A program made the translations under genes and the position numbers. Positions 8,557 through 18,627 of a stretch of 64,000 nt of DNA are shown here, in pieces; position 1 is the first letter of the stretch; each line of letters begins with the position of its first letter. The stretch comes from Streptomyces cyaneus (GTDB taxonomy: Bacteria; Actinomycetota; Actinomycetes; Streptomycetales; Streptomycetaceae), in NCBI RefSeq assembly GCF_004028635.1, contig NZ_ML138680.1:57977-121976 (forward strand), written 5' to 3'. The notes beneath the pieces were generated by a model. The model was not told where the DNA came from. It worked only from the letters and a program-made list of their open reading frames with translations, and searched no databases.

Positions 8557-11500
8557 ATGTCTTTGATGCTGCCGGAACTCATCCGGGACTCATTCCAGCG
8601 ATATCCGGAATCCCCCGCCGTGATTTCCGGTGACGGAGTCGTTACCTATCGCGAGCTGGGTGTCCGGGCGACGCAGGTGGCAGCCGCCCTCCGCGCGAAC
8701 GGCGTCGGCGCAGAGTCGACGGTCGGAATCCTGGTCGCTCCAGGCCCCGGACTGGTCGCCGCAATTGTGGGGACCTGGCTCGCGGGTGCTTGTTTTGTGC
8801 CGGTCGACCCGCTCGCTCCTGTGGAACGCCAGGCCTGGGTAATTGAATTGGCCAACACCTCCGCGCTGCTGACCGACGGTCAGTCATGGGTCGAGAATGT
8901 TGGGGCGAAACTCCCGGTCATACAGATCGAAGCGCCGAACCCAGCGCCGAACCCAGTGCCGGAGGCTGCGACAGCGGCCTACGTTCCTGCTGGCCCAACC
9001 CCACCTCGCAGTGCTGCGTATATGTTGTTCACCTCCGGCTCGACAGGTACGCCCAAAAGGGTCGTAGCCGAGCACGCAGGGATTGCCAACCGTGTGCAGT
9101 GGGGGATCCGAGCGTTCGGTATGACAGCGGAAGATCGATTCTTACAGAAGACTCCGCTTACCTTCGACCCCGCAGTCAGTGAGATCATCACGCCGCTCGT
9201 CATCGGTGCGCCAGTGGTCTTCGGTCGTCCGGACGCCGGGCGGGACGCGACCGCCTTGGTGGCATCCCTGGCCGAGACCGGCGCGACGGTGCTCCAGATA
9301 GTCCCTTCGATGCTGCGCCTGCTGGCAGTGGAACCTGGCCTGGAGGACTGCCGCAGACTGCGCGTCCTTGTCAGCGCTGGTGAACCGCTGCACGCCGAGC
9401 TGTGCCAGCAGGTCCGCAAACGACTCGACGTCGATATCTGGAACGCTTATGGACCTACGGAGTGCACGATCGACGTCACGGCGGCCCGGTGTGAGCCCGA
9501 GCGGGAGACCGGGCCGATGCCGATTGGCCACCCCATCGACAACGTGCAGGTGCGGTTGATACCGGCTGGGGTCGAGCCCGGCGAGAGCCCAGAACTTGGC
9601 ACACAAGGTGATACGGACACGTTGTTCGAGCTGTATGTGGCCGGTGCCGGTGTCGCTCGTGGATACGACATGGACCCCGCCCAGACCGCCGAGAGATTCG
9701 TCCCCGACCCATTCGGACCGCCCGGCGCCCGGATGTACCGAACCGGCGATCTGGTGCGTCAAGTCGCTGATGGCAGATTGACATTCGCCGGGCGAGTAGA
9801 CAATCAAATGAAGATCAACGGCGTGCGGATCGAACCCGGCGAGGTCGAGTCGGTGCTGGAACGCCATCCGAAAATAGTCGCAGCCGCCGTCGCGCCCATC
9901 GATGACTCGAGTGGCCACCGCCGACTCGGTGCATGGATCGTGACCACCGACGGCGATGAGCCGGCCGACCTGATGAGCGTTCTGCGCAGCCAGTTACCGG
10001 CCCCCTTCGTGCCGTCGGTCGTCCGCACTGTTGTCGCGCTGCCCGTGAATACGAGCGGAAAGGTCGATCGGTCACGGCTTCCGGAATCGACCCCGACCGG
10101 ACTGACGTCGGGGCGCCCTGCCACGGCGGGTAGCACGGCCGTGGTACCCGGCCACGATCTGGACTCGTCCTGCTCGGTGACTACTGAGCAGACACTGGTA
10201 CTTGCGGCCTGGCGGGAGGTACTGGGCATCGACGAAGTCGCGCTCGACGACGACTTCTTCCGCCGCGGAGGCAGCTCCCTACTCCTGACCACGCTCGCTG
10301 CCGTCCTGGCCGAGGCGTCCGGTCCAGCACCAGATTTTCGGGACCTGTACCTCGCGCCCACTCCGCGGGCACAGGCTCGGCTGCTGGCCGAGGCGTCCCA
10401 GGGCCAGCCGATTGATGCTCTGCCCGAGGGGGCGCGCATCCCGCTGTCCGCCGGCCAGGAGCGCTTCTGGGTACAGGACCGAATGAACCCACGTAGCGCC
10501 GAATACCTGCTGCCGGTCCTGGTGTGGTTCCCGTCGGACATCAGCGAAACGACGTTGCGCCAAGCGGTAGGGCAATTGGTGTCCCGCCACGAACCACTCC
10601 GGACGCGCTATGACATGGACTCCGCCGGGCTGCACGCCGTTGTCCTGCCTGGCACGGAACAGCGCACCACGCGTGTACCCGTGTCCGGCTCGACTGAGGC
10701 AGCGTTCACTCCGGACTTCGAAACTGTCGACACAACGCCGTCCGATGTCCTCGGTCAGGTGCGAGCGGCTCTCGCGGAAGGCTTCGACCTGGTCTCAGCG
10801 CCCCCCGTGCGCTATCGATTGATCCGCGATGGAGGGGCTGAGCAACTTCTGGTCCTGGTGTGCCACCACATTGCCGGAGACGGCTGGTCCGCACGGCTGT
10901 TGGAACGTGACCTCCGTGAGTTCGTCGAGGCCATCCACGCAGGCAGGCCGTCGGCCCTGCCCACACTGCCCATCAGGTACCGGGATGCCGTGGCCTGGCA
11001 GCGCGACCGCCTCACCCCGCAAGTGGTCTCCGAGGAGCTTGGCTACTGGCGTCGCGCTCTGGCAGGTATCTCACCGCTCGCCCTGCCCGGGGCGGAGATG
11101 CGGAAGCCGGTTCGTGGGATCGACGGTAAGAGTGTGGAGACAGCGGTATCTGCCGAAGTCGCCGCGGCTTTGCTCGCGGTGGGCCGGGAGACCGGGGCAT
11201 CGGCCCACACTGTGTTTCTCACGCTCTGGACCGTGCTGCTGGCTCGGTTCGGTGGGTCGTGGGACTTCGGCGTCGGCACCCCACACGTCGGACGTGATCG
11301 CACCGAAATGAACGACATTGTCGGCCTGTTCATCAACGTTGTGGTGATCCGAGCAAGACTGACGCCGGATATGCCCTTCCGCGTGGCCGTAGAACGCGTC
11401 GAGCAGGTGCACCGGGAGTCTTTCGCCCGACACATGGTGCCCTTTGAGCAGGTGCTGGATGCTCTGAAGCCGGAGCGCGACCGGTCGCGCACCCCCGTGT

Positions 11501-11805
11501 TTCAGACGCTGTTCTCCCTGAGCGGGGACGGGCTGGTCGGCCAAGAGGTGAGTGACCGAGACCAGCGACTGCTCACCGAGGGACGGCGAGTTGCGCGGAC
11601 AGACGTCGCACTGACCCTGTGGCCGCGCGCAGCCGGTGGGTTCGGCGGGTTCGTTGAGTATGCGGTCGACGTGGTGCCCGATCACACTGCGTTCGAGCTG
11701 GCGGAGCAGTTCCAGTTACTGGCAGGTGAGTTTGCGGTGGACCCTGATGCCGCGGTCGGGGTTGCTGGATGTACAAGTCCGACAATCGCGAAGGGACCGC
11801 GCTGA
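8557..11805 (+). CDS. NRPS module A-PCP-C
   Basis: 1082 residues. The A domain covers about 1-505 (LFTSGSTGTPKR near 158-169, AYGPTE near 297, SGKVDR near 500). The PCP is at about 535-600 (DDFFRRGGSSL). The C domain covers about 625-1075 (SAGQERFW; HHIAGDGWS near 770, intact HHxxxDG). The specificity residues read by eye are D-P-S-Q-V-A-A-I-D-K. I do not recognise the set; the final A-I-D-K resembles some arginine codes, a weak hint that fits the VioC-like hydroxylase at 48.8 kb. A leading A domain suggests an initiating module that passes its residue to the following lone PCP. TTA codons are present (near 9144, 10006 and 11716), so translation may need bldA. The stop overlaps the next ATG by one base. 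Confidence 0.92.
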   Translation: MSLMLPELIRDSFQRYPESPAVISGDGVVTYRELGVRATQVAAALRANGVGAESTVGILVAPGPGLVAAIVGTWLAGACFVPVDPLAPVERQAWVIELANTSALLTDGQSWVENVGAKLPVIQIEAPNPAPNPVPEAATAAYVPAGPTPPRSAAYMLFTSGSTGTPKRVVAEHAGIANRVQWGIRAFGMTAEDRFLQKTPLTFDPAVSEIITPLVIGAPVVFGRPDAGRDATALVASLAETGATVLQIVPSMLRLLAVEPGLEDCRRLRVLVSAGEPLHAELCQQVRKRLDVDIWNAYGPTECTIDVTAARCEPERETGPMPIGHPIDNVQVRLIPAGVEPGESPELGTQGDTDTLFELYVAGAGVARGYDMDPAQTAERFVPDPFGPPGARMYRTGDLVRQVADGRLTFAGRVDNQMKINGVRIEPGEVESVLERHPKIVAAAVAPIDDSSGHRRLGAWIVTTDGDEPADLMSVLRSQLPAPFVPSVVRTVVALPVNTSGKVDRSRLPESTPTGLTSGRPATAGSTAVVPGHDLDSSCSVTTEQTLVLAAWREVLGIDEVALDDDFFRRGGSSLLLTTLAAVLAEASGPAPDFRDLYLAPTPRAQARLLAEASQGQPIDALPEGARIPLSAGQERFWVQDRMNPRSAEYLLPVLVWFPSDISETTLRQAVGQLVSRHEPLRTRYDMDSAGLHAVVLPGTEQRTTRVPVSGSTEAAFTPDFETVDTTPSDVLGQVRAALAEGFDLVSAPPVRYRLIRDGGAEQLLVLVCHHIAGDGWSARLLERDLREFVEAIHAGRPSALPTLPIRYRDAVAWQRDRLTPQVVSEELGYWRRALAGISPLALPGAEMRKPVRGIDGKSVETAVSAEVAAALLAVGRETGASAHTVFLTLWTVLLARFGGSWDFGVGTPHVGRDRTEMNDIVGLFINVVVIRARLTPDMPFRVAVERVEQVHRESFARHMVPFEQVLDALKPERDRSRTPVFQTLFSLSGDGLVGQEVSDRDQRLLTEGRRVARTDVALTLWPRAAGGFGGFVEYAVDVVPDHTAFELAEQFQLLAGEFAVDPDAAVGVAGCTSPTIAKGPR

Positions 11806-12137
11806 TGGCGGAGCAAACCGAGAATCTGGAGCCGCCGATCTGCACCGGCAGTGGCGATGACACAGCAGCTGCCGTGAGGGCGAGGGATACGTCGCCGTTG
11901 GCCGACACGGTACTCGACCTCATACGCGAAATGCTCCAGCAGGATGACGTGGGCGCCGACGACGACGTACTGAGCCGCGGCGGCAATTCGCTGACAGTCG
12001 CGAGGCTCCTGTGGAGCATCCAGAACACCTTCGGCGTGGAAGTGTCGATGCAGGTCTTCTTCGACGATCCAACTGCTGCCGCGCTCAGTGGCGAGGTCGA
12101 GCGGCTGCTTGAGGCACAGGATGCGTGTGCCGGTTGA
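11805..12137 (+). CDS. Free-standing peptidyl carrier protein
   Basis: Carrier protein of 110 aa. The core motif DDVLSRGGNSLTVARL has its modifiable serine near residue 61 in GGNSL, and the fold ends at about residue 100. Translation is coupled to the A-PCP-C gene (TGATG). No A domain is attached, so loading must come from a separate adenylation protein or ligase. It is plausibly the acceptor of the upstream C domain. Confidence 0.85.
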   Translation: MAEQTENLEPPICTGSGDDTAAAVRARDTSPLADTVLDLIREMLQQDDVGADDDVLSRGGNSLTVARLLWSIQNTFGVEVSMQVFFDDPTAAALSGEVERLLEAQDACAG

Positions 12138-12216
12138 AGCCGCAGCGGTGATTCACCGTGCCAGTCAGTTCACAGCTCGAGGCCAGCATTAATGCGCGGG
12201 AATAGGTGAGATCAAT

Positions 12217-15200
12217 ATGGTGTCCAACCAGATCGACCATGGGCTGGGAGCTCAGCCGCGGCAGAAGGCGGATCGGCGCCGGCAGCAAGGGGCTGAGGCG
12301 CGCGGGATTGTTGGCAGGACGGACCGCGACCGGCCATGCCCTCTCTCGGCCGGACAGCGGCAGATGTGGTCCTTGCAGCAAACAAACCTTCGCAGCCCGG
12401 CTTACCTGATGCCTTGGGCGTTGCGTATCACGGGCCCGCTGAATCCTGAGGCACTGCGTCTCGCGTGGAAAGACCTGGCATCCCGGCACGAAATACTGCG
12501 GACCTGCTATACGGATGCGGGACCGGAGAGCCCTCAAGATGTCGTCCAGAGCGTCGCCCCAACTGCCGACCCGGCATGGCAAGAGATCGATCTGACACCC
12601 CTACCGGCGCCCCGCCGTGAGAAGCGAGCGCGAGAGATAGTCAATTGGGCGCAGGCTCGTCCGTTCGACCTGACGGCAGAACAGCCGCTGCGAGTGACCT
12701 TGATCAAGCTGAGCGACCTGCTCCACCTGATGGTGGTGACTATCCACCACATTGCCTGTGACGGATCGGCCCAGATCGGTCGTGAGCTGGGAGAGTTGTA
12801 CGAAGCGCGGGTGACTGGACGGGCAGCCCGGCTACCCGAATTGGCGTTGCAGTACTCCGACTTCGCGGCCTGGGAGCACGCCAATCTGACCCAAGAGCGA
12901 CTCGAACCGCATCTGGCCTACTGGCGTTCCACACTGGCCGACGTAAGCGAATTGCCGCTTCCGCTCGACCGGCCACGTCCGAGCCGGGCGGATGGACGCG
13001 GCGGGGCGGTCACAGTGGAGATCTCGGCAGCGACTTCCGACGCGGTGCGCGCGCTCGCCGCGGCTCGACGGACTACCCCATTCGCGGTGTTGCTTACTGC
13101 TTTCCATGCGGCGCTAGGACGGATCGCGCAAACCGACGATGTCGCGGTCGGACTGCCCGCAACGTTAAGGACGCTGCCTGAGCTGTCCGACACCATCGGA
13201 TACATGGTGAACACCATCGTGGTGCGGGCGCATCCACGTCCGGGCGTGTCGTTCGGTGAGCTCCTGGACGAGGTGCGCACCGGGCTGCTGAGAGGGCTGG
13301 ACCACCGAAGGGCTCCGTTCGCCCATGTGGTCAACGACCTCAACCCGGTGCGTACGCCGGGCGTGAATCCGCTGTTCCAGGCGATGTTTGACATGGCTGA
13401 GCCCGACGATGATGCGTTTCGCCTGCCCGGCCTCATGGTGGAGAAGCTGACTCTCGCAGAGACGCCAGTGGCCAAGTTTGATGTGAACCTGCATGCTGCC
13501 GTTCTGCCGGACGGCCGGTTCGCGGGGCGGCTGGACTATGCGGCGGATGCAATCAAGGAGGAAACAGCAACCACGTGGGCCGAGTGCTGGCGCGCAGTAC
13601 TCGAGGACGGGGTGCGCGATACCGGGGCGCAGGTGGCAGAACTGGGGACTTCGTACGCCTTGGTCGATGAGCAGCGCACCGTCCCTCCGAATCCTGAAGA
13701 GCCCGTTGCTGAACCGCCGGAGGCCGCGCTGAATCCTCCGTCGGAGGCGTTGGCAGTACAGCCACGGCATGCTGGATCGCCGGAGCGTGTGGCCGCGCTC
13801 GTGGTGGAGGCCTGGGCGGAAGCATTGGGGTCCGACGACCCGGATCCGGACGACAACTTCTTCGATGTGGGCGGAGACTCGCTCCGAGCTGTCGCGCTGG
13901 CGGGCCGGCTGCGCGACGCAGGATTGGACGTGTCGGCGACCGACCTGTTCGCGTTCCAGTCGGTGGCCGAACTGATCGCAGCCGTTTCCAGTCGTGGAGC
14001 GGTAGAGCGCCTGCCGGACCCGGTCGAGCCGTTCGCGCTGATCGGCGCTGAGGACCGAGCGGCGCTGCCGGCGGACGTGGTCGACGCGTACCCGTTGGCC
14101 GCATCACAGCTCGGCATGCTGGTCGAGTATCGCTCCCAGCCGATGCTCAGCACGTACCAGGACACCACCTGCTACCTCATCCACGACGACACTCCGCTCG
14201 ACGTCGTGCTCCTGCAGCAGGCCATGCAGACCGTAGTGGACCGGCACGAGGCGCTACGCACATCCTTCGACCTGTCCGGCTATTCGGTCCCGTTGCAGCT
14301 GGTGCACCGCAACGCAGAGATCGCGGTGAGGTCGACCACGATGTCTGACGGCGAGCCGGAGGATTGGCTGCCCGTGCTCAAGGATTTCTGTGCGGCCGAA
14401 CGGCGGGCACCGATGAAGCCAACGTCGGCTCCGCTCATCCGGGTGCACGCACACAAGCGCCCCGATCGGACTCGATGGTGGCTGAGCGTGACGGAATTTC
14501 ATCCCATCCTGGAGGGATGGGGCTTCAATAGCATGATCATGGAGACTCTCACCGTATATCGCGCGCTGCGCAACGGGGAGCAGCCAGTTCCACCGGAACC
14601 CGTGCCGTTCCGTTACGCGGACTACATCGTCACTGAGATGAAGGCCAGAGAGCGCGAAGAAGATCGCGCCTACTGGAGTCGCACTTTGGAGGGGTGCTCC
14701 GAGCCGCGGCTTCCGGTCAGCTGGCAGGATCTGCCGTCCGTCGCCAGGAGGCGGGACAAATACTTTGTGGACCTGCGCGACCTGGACGTCGAGCTGCGAC
14801 GGCTGGCCGAACAGACCCGCACCTCACACAAGGCAGTACTGCTCTCCCTCCACCTCACCGTGATGCGGATCGTCGCGGGTTCGGAGAGGTTCTTCACCGG
14901 TCTTGCGTGTGACGCAAGGCCGGAGGCGGTGGGGGCCGACCGAGTATTCGGCATGTTCCTCAACACCCTGCCGTTTCGGATGCCCGAGGGGCAACGAACG
15001 TGGGGCGAGGTGGTGCATGCGGTATATGATCGGTTGACCGAAATGTGGCCGCACCGTGTGTACCCGATGCCGTTGCTGCAGCAGGAATTCGGGGGCGCCG
15101 ACCGTCTTTTGGACGTGTTCTTCAACTATTTGGACTTCTACCAGCTCGATTCGGATCTCGTCGACGGTGAGCTGATCTACAACGACAACGTCAACGAGTT

Positions 15201-16395
15201 CGGTCTGCACATATTCACCGCGCCAGGGATGCTTTGCCTCAATGTGGACAATCATCTGCTGAGCCCTGAGGCTGCCCCGGTGCTGGTGGGGTTGTACCGT
15301 CGAGTGGCCGAAGAGATGGCGCTGGGACCGGGTGGTTCGGTCCACGACGTTGAGTTGCGGCTCGCCGCTGATCAGCCTGATCCGGGAGGGCTGGTCCGGT
15401 GGGCAGGCGGAGTCGGAATCGGCGGAAACAGAATCACATCCGTATTGCAGCAACTGACAGGGCTCCCCCCAACGGCAGCCCGCTCCGCGGCGGTGTCTTG
15501 CTCCGCACGCATTGCTACCGGAATATCTGTCCGGGTGCTGGGCCCCGACCGGCTACCAGTGCCGCGTGGCGTCTCGGGGGATCTGTGGATCGGAGGGGCA
15601 ACCTGCCCGCTACCGATCGCGCCGGCGCACGGCGTTCACGATGGGGCCTCGATCCTCGGGTGTGAACACGTGGCAGACCCGATCTCCGAGCTTGGCACTC
15701 CTTTGCATCGGACTGGAGTGGCTGCCCGCACGGGGCTCGACGGTGCCCTCGAACTGCTCGGCCATGCGGAACTCGATCCGGATGACGCGGCGCTGTGGCC
15801 GGAGCAGGCGGCGACTGCGTTGCTGCAGGTGCGTGAACTGATCGACCGTCATCCGTCAGTGCGCGACAGCCAGGTGCTGGTCCGCACGGACCCCCAGGAG
15901 AACCCACGCCTGATTGCCTACGTGCGGCCGGCCGATGCAACGAACGTGGACGTGGATTCCGTTCGGCGCTGGCTTGTCGATCGGAAGATACCCCGACGTT
16001 TCATCCCGGAGTCGTGGACCACGCTCGAGGAATGGCCGCTGCGCTCGGATGGCACGCTGGTGTTCGACGATCTCCCGAAGCCCGTCACAAGTTCTGTAGA
16101 GGAAGTAGGCCGGCGTCCCTGGGACGACGTGTTCGACAAGCTGCTGCGGGACGTACTTGCCCCTGAACCTTCATTGCCGCCCGACGACGTCACAGATGTC
16201 TCGCTCACCGAGCTAGGACTGGACTCGATGCGCATCGTCGGCTTGCTGGTGGCAATTGAACAGGCGTACGACATCACCATCTCGGAAGACGCTCCCTTGA
16301 TGGAGATGTTCCGGACCCCTCGAACGCTGTGGGAGGCGGTGGACCGGATTCGCACAGGGAAGGCAGCGCCGGCTGAGCCTCGATCCAACGGGTGA
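12217..16395 (+). CDS. NRPS C-PCP-C-(degenerate A)-PCP
   Basis: 1392 residues. C1 spans about 42-480 with intact HHIACDG near 177. PCP1 lies at about 525-595 (FFDVGGDSL, near 553). C2 spans about 625-1060; its HHxxxDG reads F-H-P-I-L-E-G near 760, keeping the second (catalytic) His but with Glu for Asp. Residues about 1065-1290 are only the second half of an A domain and look dead: GDLWIGG is kept, YRTGD reads H-R-T-G-V near 1165, and the A10 lysine motif is lost. PCP2 at about 1305-1385 has GLDSM. Both PCPs must be loaded in trans. ATG 12217 follows AGGTGAG by 6 bases. A TTA codon occurs near 13165. Confidence 0.88.
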   Translation: MVSNQIDHGLGAQPRQKADRRRQQGAEARGIVGRTDRDRPCPLSAGQRQMWSLQQTNLRSPAYLMPWALRITGPLNPEALRLAWKDLASRHEILRTCYTDAGPESPQDVVQSVAPTADPAWQEIDLTPLPAPRREKRAREIVNWAQARPFDLTAEQPLRVTLIKLSDLLHLMVVTIHHIACDGSAQIGRELGELYEARVTGRAARLPELALQYSDFAAWEHANLTQERLEPHLAYWRSTLADVSELPLPLDRPRPSRADGRGGAVTVEISAATSDAVRALAAARRTTPFAVLLTAFHAALGRIAQTDDVAVGLPATLRTLPELSDTIGYMVNTIVVRAHPRPGVSFGELLDEVRTGLLRGLDHRRAPFAHVVNDLNPVRTPGVNPLFQAMFDMAEPDDDAFRLPGLMVEKLTLAETPVAKFDVNLHAAVLPDGRFAGRLDYAADAIKEETATTWAECWRAVLEDGVRDTGAQVAELGTSYALVDEQRTVPPNPEEPVAEPPEAALNPPSEALAVQPRHAGSPERVAALVVEAWAEALGSDDPDPDDNFFDVGGDSLRAVALAGRLRDAGLDVSATDLFAFQSVAELIAAVSSRGAVERLPDPVEPFALIGAEDRAALPADVVDAYPLAASQLGMLVEYRSQPMLSTYQDTTCYLIHDDTPLDVVLLQQAMQTVVDRHEALRTSFDLSGYSVPLQLVHRNAEIAVRSTTMSDGEPEDWLPVLKDFCAAERRAPMKPTSAPLIRVHAHKRPDRTRWWLSVTEFHPILEGWGFNSMIMETLTVYRALRNGEQPVPPEPVPFRYADYIVTEMKAREREEDRAYWSRTLEGCSEPRLPVSWQDLPSVARRRDKYFVDLRDLDVELRRLAEQTRTSHKAVLLSLHLTVMRIVAGSERFFTGLACDARPEAVGADRVFGMFLNTLPFRMPEGQRTWGEVVHAVYDRLTEMWPHRVYPMPLLQQEFGGADRLLDVFFNYLDFYQLDSDLVDGELIYNDNVNEFGLHIFTAPGMLCLNVDNHLLSPEAAPVLVGLYRRVAEEMALGPGGSVHDVELRLAADQPDPGGLVRWAGGVGIGGNRITSVLQQLTGLPPTAARSAAVSCSARIATGISVRVLGPDRLPVPRGVSGDLWIGGATCPLPIAPAHGVHDGASILGCEHVADPISELGTPLHRTGVAARTGLDGALELLGHAELDPDDAALWPEQAATALLQVRELIDRHPSVRDSQVLVRTDPQENPRLIAYVRPADATNVDVDSVRRWLVDRKIPRRFIPESWTTLEEWPLRSDGTLVFDDLPKPVTSSVEEVGRRPWDDVFDKLLRDVLAPEPSLPPDDVTDVSLTELGLDSMRIVGLLVAIEQAYDITISEDAPLMEMFRTPRTLWEAVDRIRTGKAAPAEPRSNG

Positions 16396-16662
16396 CGGAT
16401 GGGCGAGGAAGGTCCGAATTGAGTTAGGTGCCCGCCGCGGGGTGCTCTCGCTGGTCGCTGCAGCAGGCGAAGCTGACCAAGCGGGCAACGGTGTTGGGAT
16501 GGCCGCCGGTCGGCGGCCAGAGTGTCCCGAGGCGAGATAACCGACGCGTCCGCGCTGCGCGGGCCGCAGGTCCAATTCATGGACGCCGCGTATGGGGACA
16601 TGTGGCCTGGCCAGCGACGGGCAGAGGGGGACCCCAGCACACCCCAGTGAGACGATCTTGCT

Positions 16663-17235
16663 GTGGCTGGCGTGATCACGGCGTCCGAGCCGTCCTGGAA
16701 AGCCCCGTTCACCGGGCTGAGCCCGCGTCAGTTCAGCAAGCTGATCACCGCGTTGCGGCGCGAGGGGGCGGACCCGGTCCGCAAGGGCCGGCCCTGGAGC
16801 TTGCCGCTCGAAGACCGAGTCCTGCTGCTGGCCGCGTACTGGCGCACGAACCTCACCCCGCGGCTGCTGGCACCGCTGTTCGGGGTGTCGAAATCGGCTG
16901 CCGACCGCATCCTCGACCACCTCGGGCCGTCGCTAGCGCTTCAGCAGCGCAAGCGGTTCCGTAAGGACACCGTGCTCATCGCAGACGGCACCCTGATCCC
17001 CACCCGCGATCACACCATCGCCGAGCAGTCGAAAAACTATCGGTACTCCACCAATCACCAGGTCGTCATCGACGCCGACCCCCGCCTCGCCGTTGCCGTC
17101 GGCCGGCCGGTGCCGGGTAACCGCAACGACTGCAAGGCATGGGGACCCTCCGGCGCCAAGGACGCCGTTGGTAGGACCACGGTGATCGCGGACGGCGGCT
17201 ACCGGGGCACCGGCCTGGAAAGAGGAACACAACGC
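16663..17235 (+). pseudogene. IS5-family transposase, 3'-truncated
   Basis: The N-terminal helix-turn-helix part (LSPRQFSKLITALRR...) and the start of the DDE core (VLIADGTLIPT, VIADGGYRG) are present. The frame then runs into unrelated DNA near 17235, losing the catalytic glutamate region. DNA before it (16396-16662) shows no gene and probably includes the IS left end. It marks the end of the first NRPS block. Confidence 0.75.
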
Positions 17236-17239
17236 CACG

Positions 17240-17700
17240 CCGACACCGTTCTCGTCGAGCAGTTCGGCGGGCGTGCCCACGAGGTCGATGACGATCGCGA
17301 AGAAGCGGGAGTCGATCTCGTCCTGGGACATATCGACGGCACCCACGCGTTCGGTCTGGGCGACGGGTTGCAGGTCTCGGTGGCCCCAGCTGACAGTGAC
17401 GGGGTGGGCCAACTCGGCTGCGCTGGTGGTCTGTTCGCAGAGTGGTGCCGTCCCAGGTGAAGTCCCTCTGCTCGGCGACCGTTTCACCGTCAGCGGCCAG
17501 GCGCTGCTTGGCCATGCGACCGCACCGGCGCCGGCCCAGCGTGGGTCGTGGAGGTAGCGCCAGTGGGTACCGTCCGGGGTGATGACGGAGGTGAGCCGGT
17601 CCTCCGAGTTCCAGGTGTAGTGCCAGGTCTCGGGCTTGCTCAACAGCCGCGCCTTCTGACGCAGGGGGATGCGGCCCGCCGCGTCGCGAGCATGCCCGGT
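17240..17700 (-). pseudogene. RHS/YD-repeat protein fragment
   Basis: The minus strand encodes pieces of an RHS repeat protein in two frames: YTWNSEDRLTSVITPDGTHW (around 17560-17620), AEQRDFTWDGTT (17460-17500), then MSQDEIDSRFFAIVIDLVG and TPAELLDENG (down to about 17245). At least one frameshift and truncation at both ends make it a relic of a polymorphic toxin-type gene. It abuts the truncated IS5 transposase. Confidence 0.7.
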
Positions 17701-17799
17701 TCGGTGGAAGGCCGTCGGAAAGGGCCTGGTCACAGGCACCTCGCTGGCGGCCTACCCGACGGCACGCCGGGGGCTGCTCCGGCTGGATTGGTACTGCCG

Positions 17800-18050
17800 G
17801 GCTCCGGGAGCACTGGGTGGTCTGGGCTGCAGCTTCTGCTCGGCATCGTGGTGTCCCTGGCCGCGAACGTCGCGGCGGCTCCCGCGCTGGCCTGGCATCC
17901 CGTGCAGGTGGCTGGGTGGCCGAGGTGGCGCTCTTGCTACCCGTCGAGCTGCTGCTTCACCGGCGTAGAGCGCGCAGCGTCGTGCGGGCCGAGTCCACCG
18001 GTGTGGAAGCTGTGGGTGATCAAGGGCATCCCCGCGCTGCCGGAGCCTGA
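17800..18050 (+). pseudogene. DUF2637 / Spd-type plasmid transfer membrane protein remnant
   Basis: One frame has LLGIVVSLAANVAAAPALAW and VQVAGWP (about 17835-17920), a segment typical of DUF2637 proteins of actinobacterial plasmids and integrative elements. The continuation EVALLLPVELLLHRRRARS is in another frame, so the gene is broken. The rest of 18051-18612 holds no gene I can support; there is a small dyad CTTTGC/GCAAAG near 18452-18476. Confidence 0.5.
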
Positions 18051-18627
18051 CGAGGAACGGCTGCGCACAGCCGTGGCGAGAAGCTCCGCCTCCCTCTGCC
18101 GCCAGATCCTCCTATATGTGAACGATGGCGATATTCCCCAACCTGATCGACGTGGGGGTAGCGGTGGACTCCAGGTGAATCGGTTCAGGATCTGGCGGGC
18201 GGGTGAGGCGTCAGCCATTAAGTTCAGGCCGATTCTCGGGTCGTCGATTCCGGAAGCTAGAAAGCGCTTACTTTGGTTCTGTGGGAGTTTTGAGGAGTAT
18301 GTTCTGGTCATCCCGTTTATGTGTCATCGATTGGTAATGCATTTCTAATGGGACAGTAAAATCTTGAAGTGGCTTAGATCAATCGAAGCCCGCCGATAGG
18401 CACTTTCCGGCTGCGTGGGGCTGATGGAAGCATCGCTAGGGCTCCGCCTGCACTTTGCGGGAAGTTTGGTGCAAAGAGGATAAGGGTGCACGAAAGTCCG
18501 CGCTCTGGCTGCCGGGTGGGCGGAGAGTGTCCGCAGCTGGATTGAATCGATTCATTCTATAGGACGCGGCTTGCTCAGTGATCGGCAGGCCTCATGGGAC
18601 TGTACGCCTTGAGTGAAACGGGGATGC

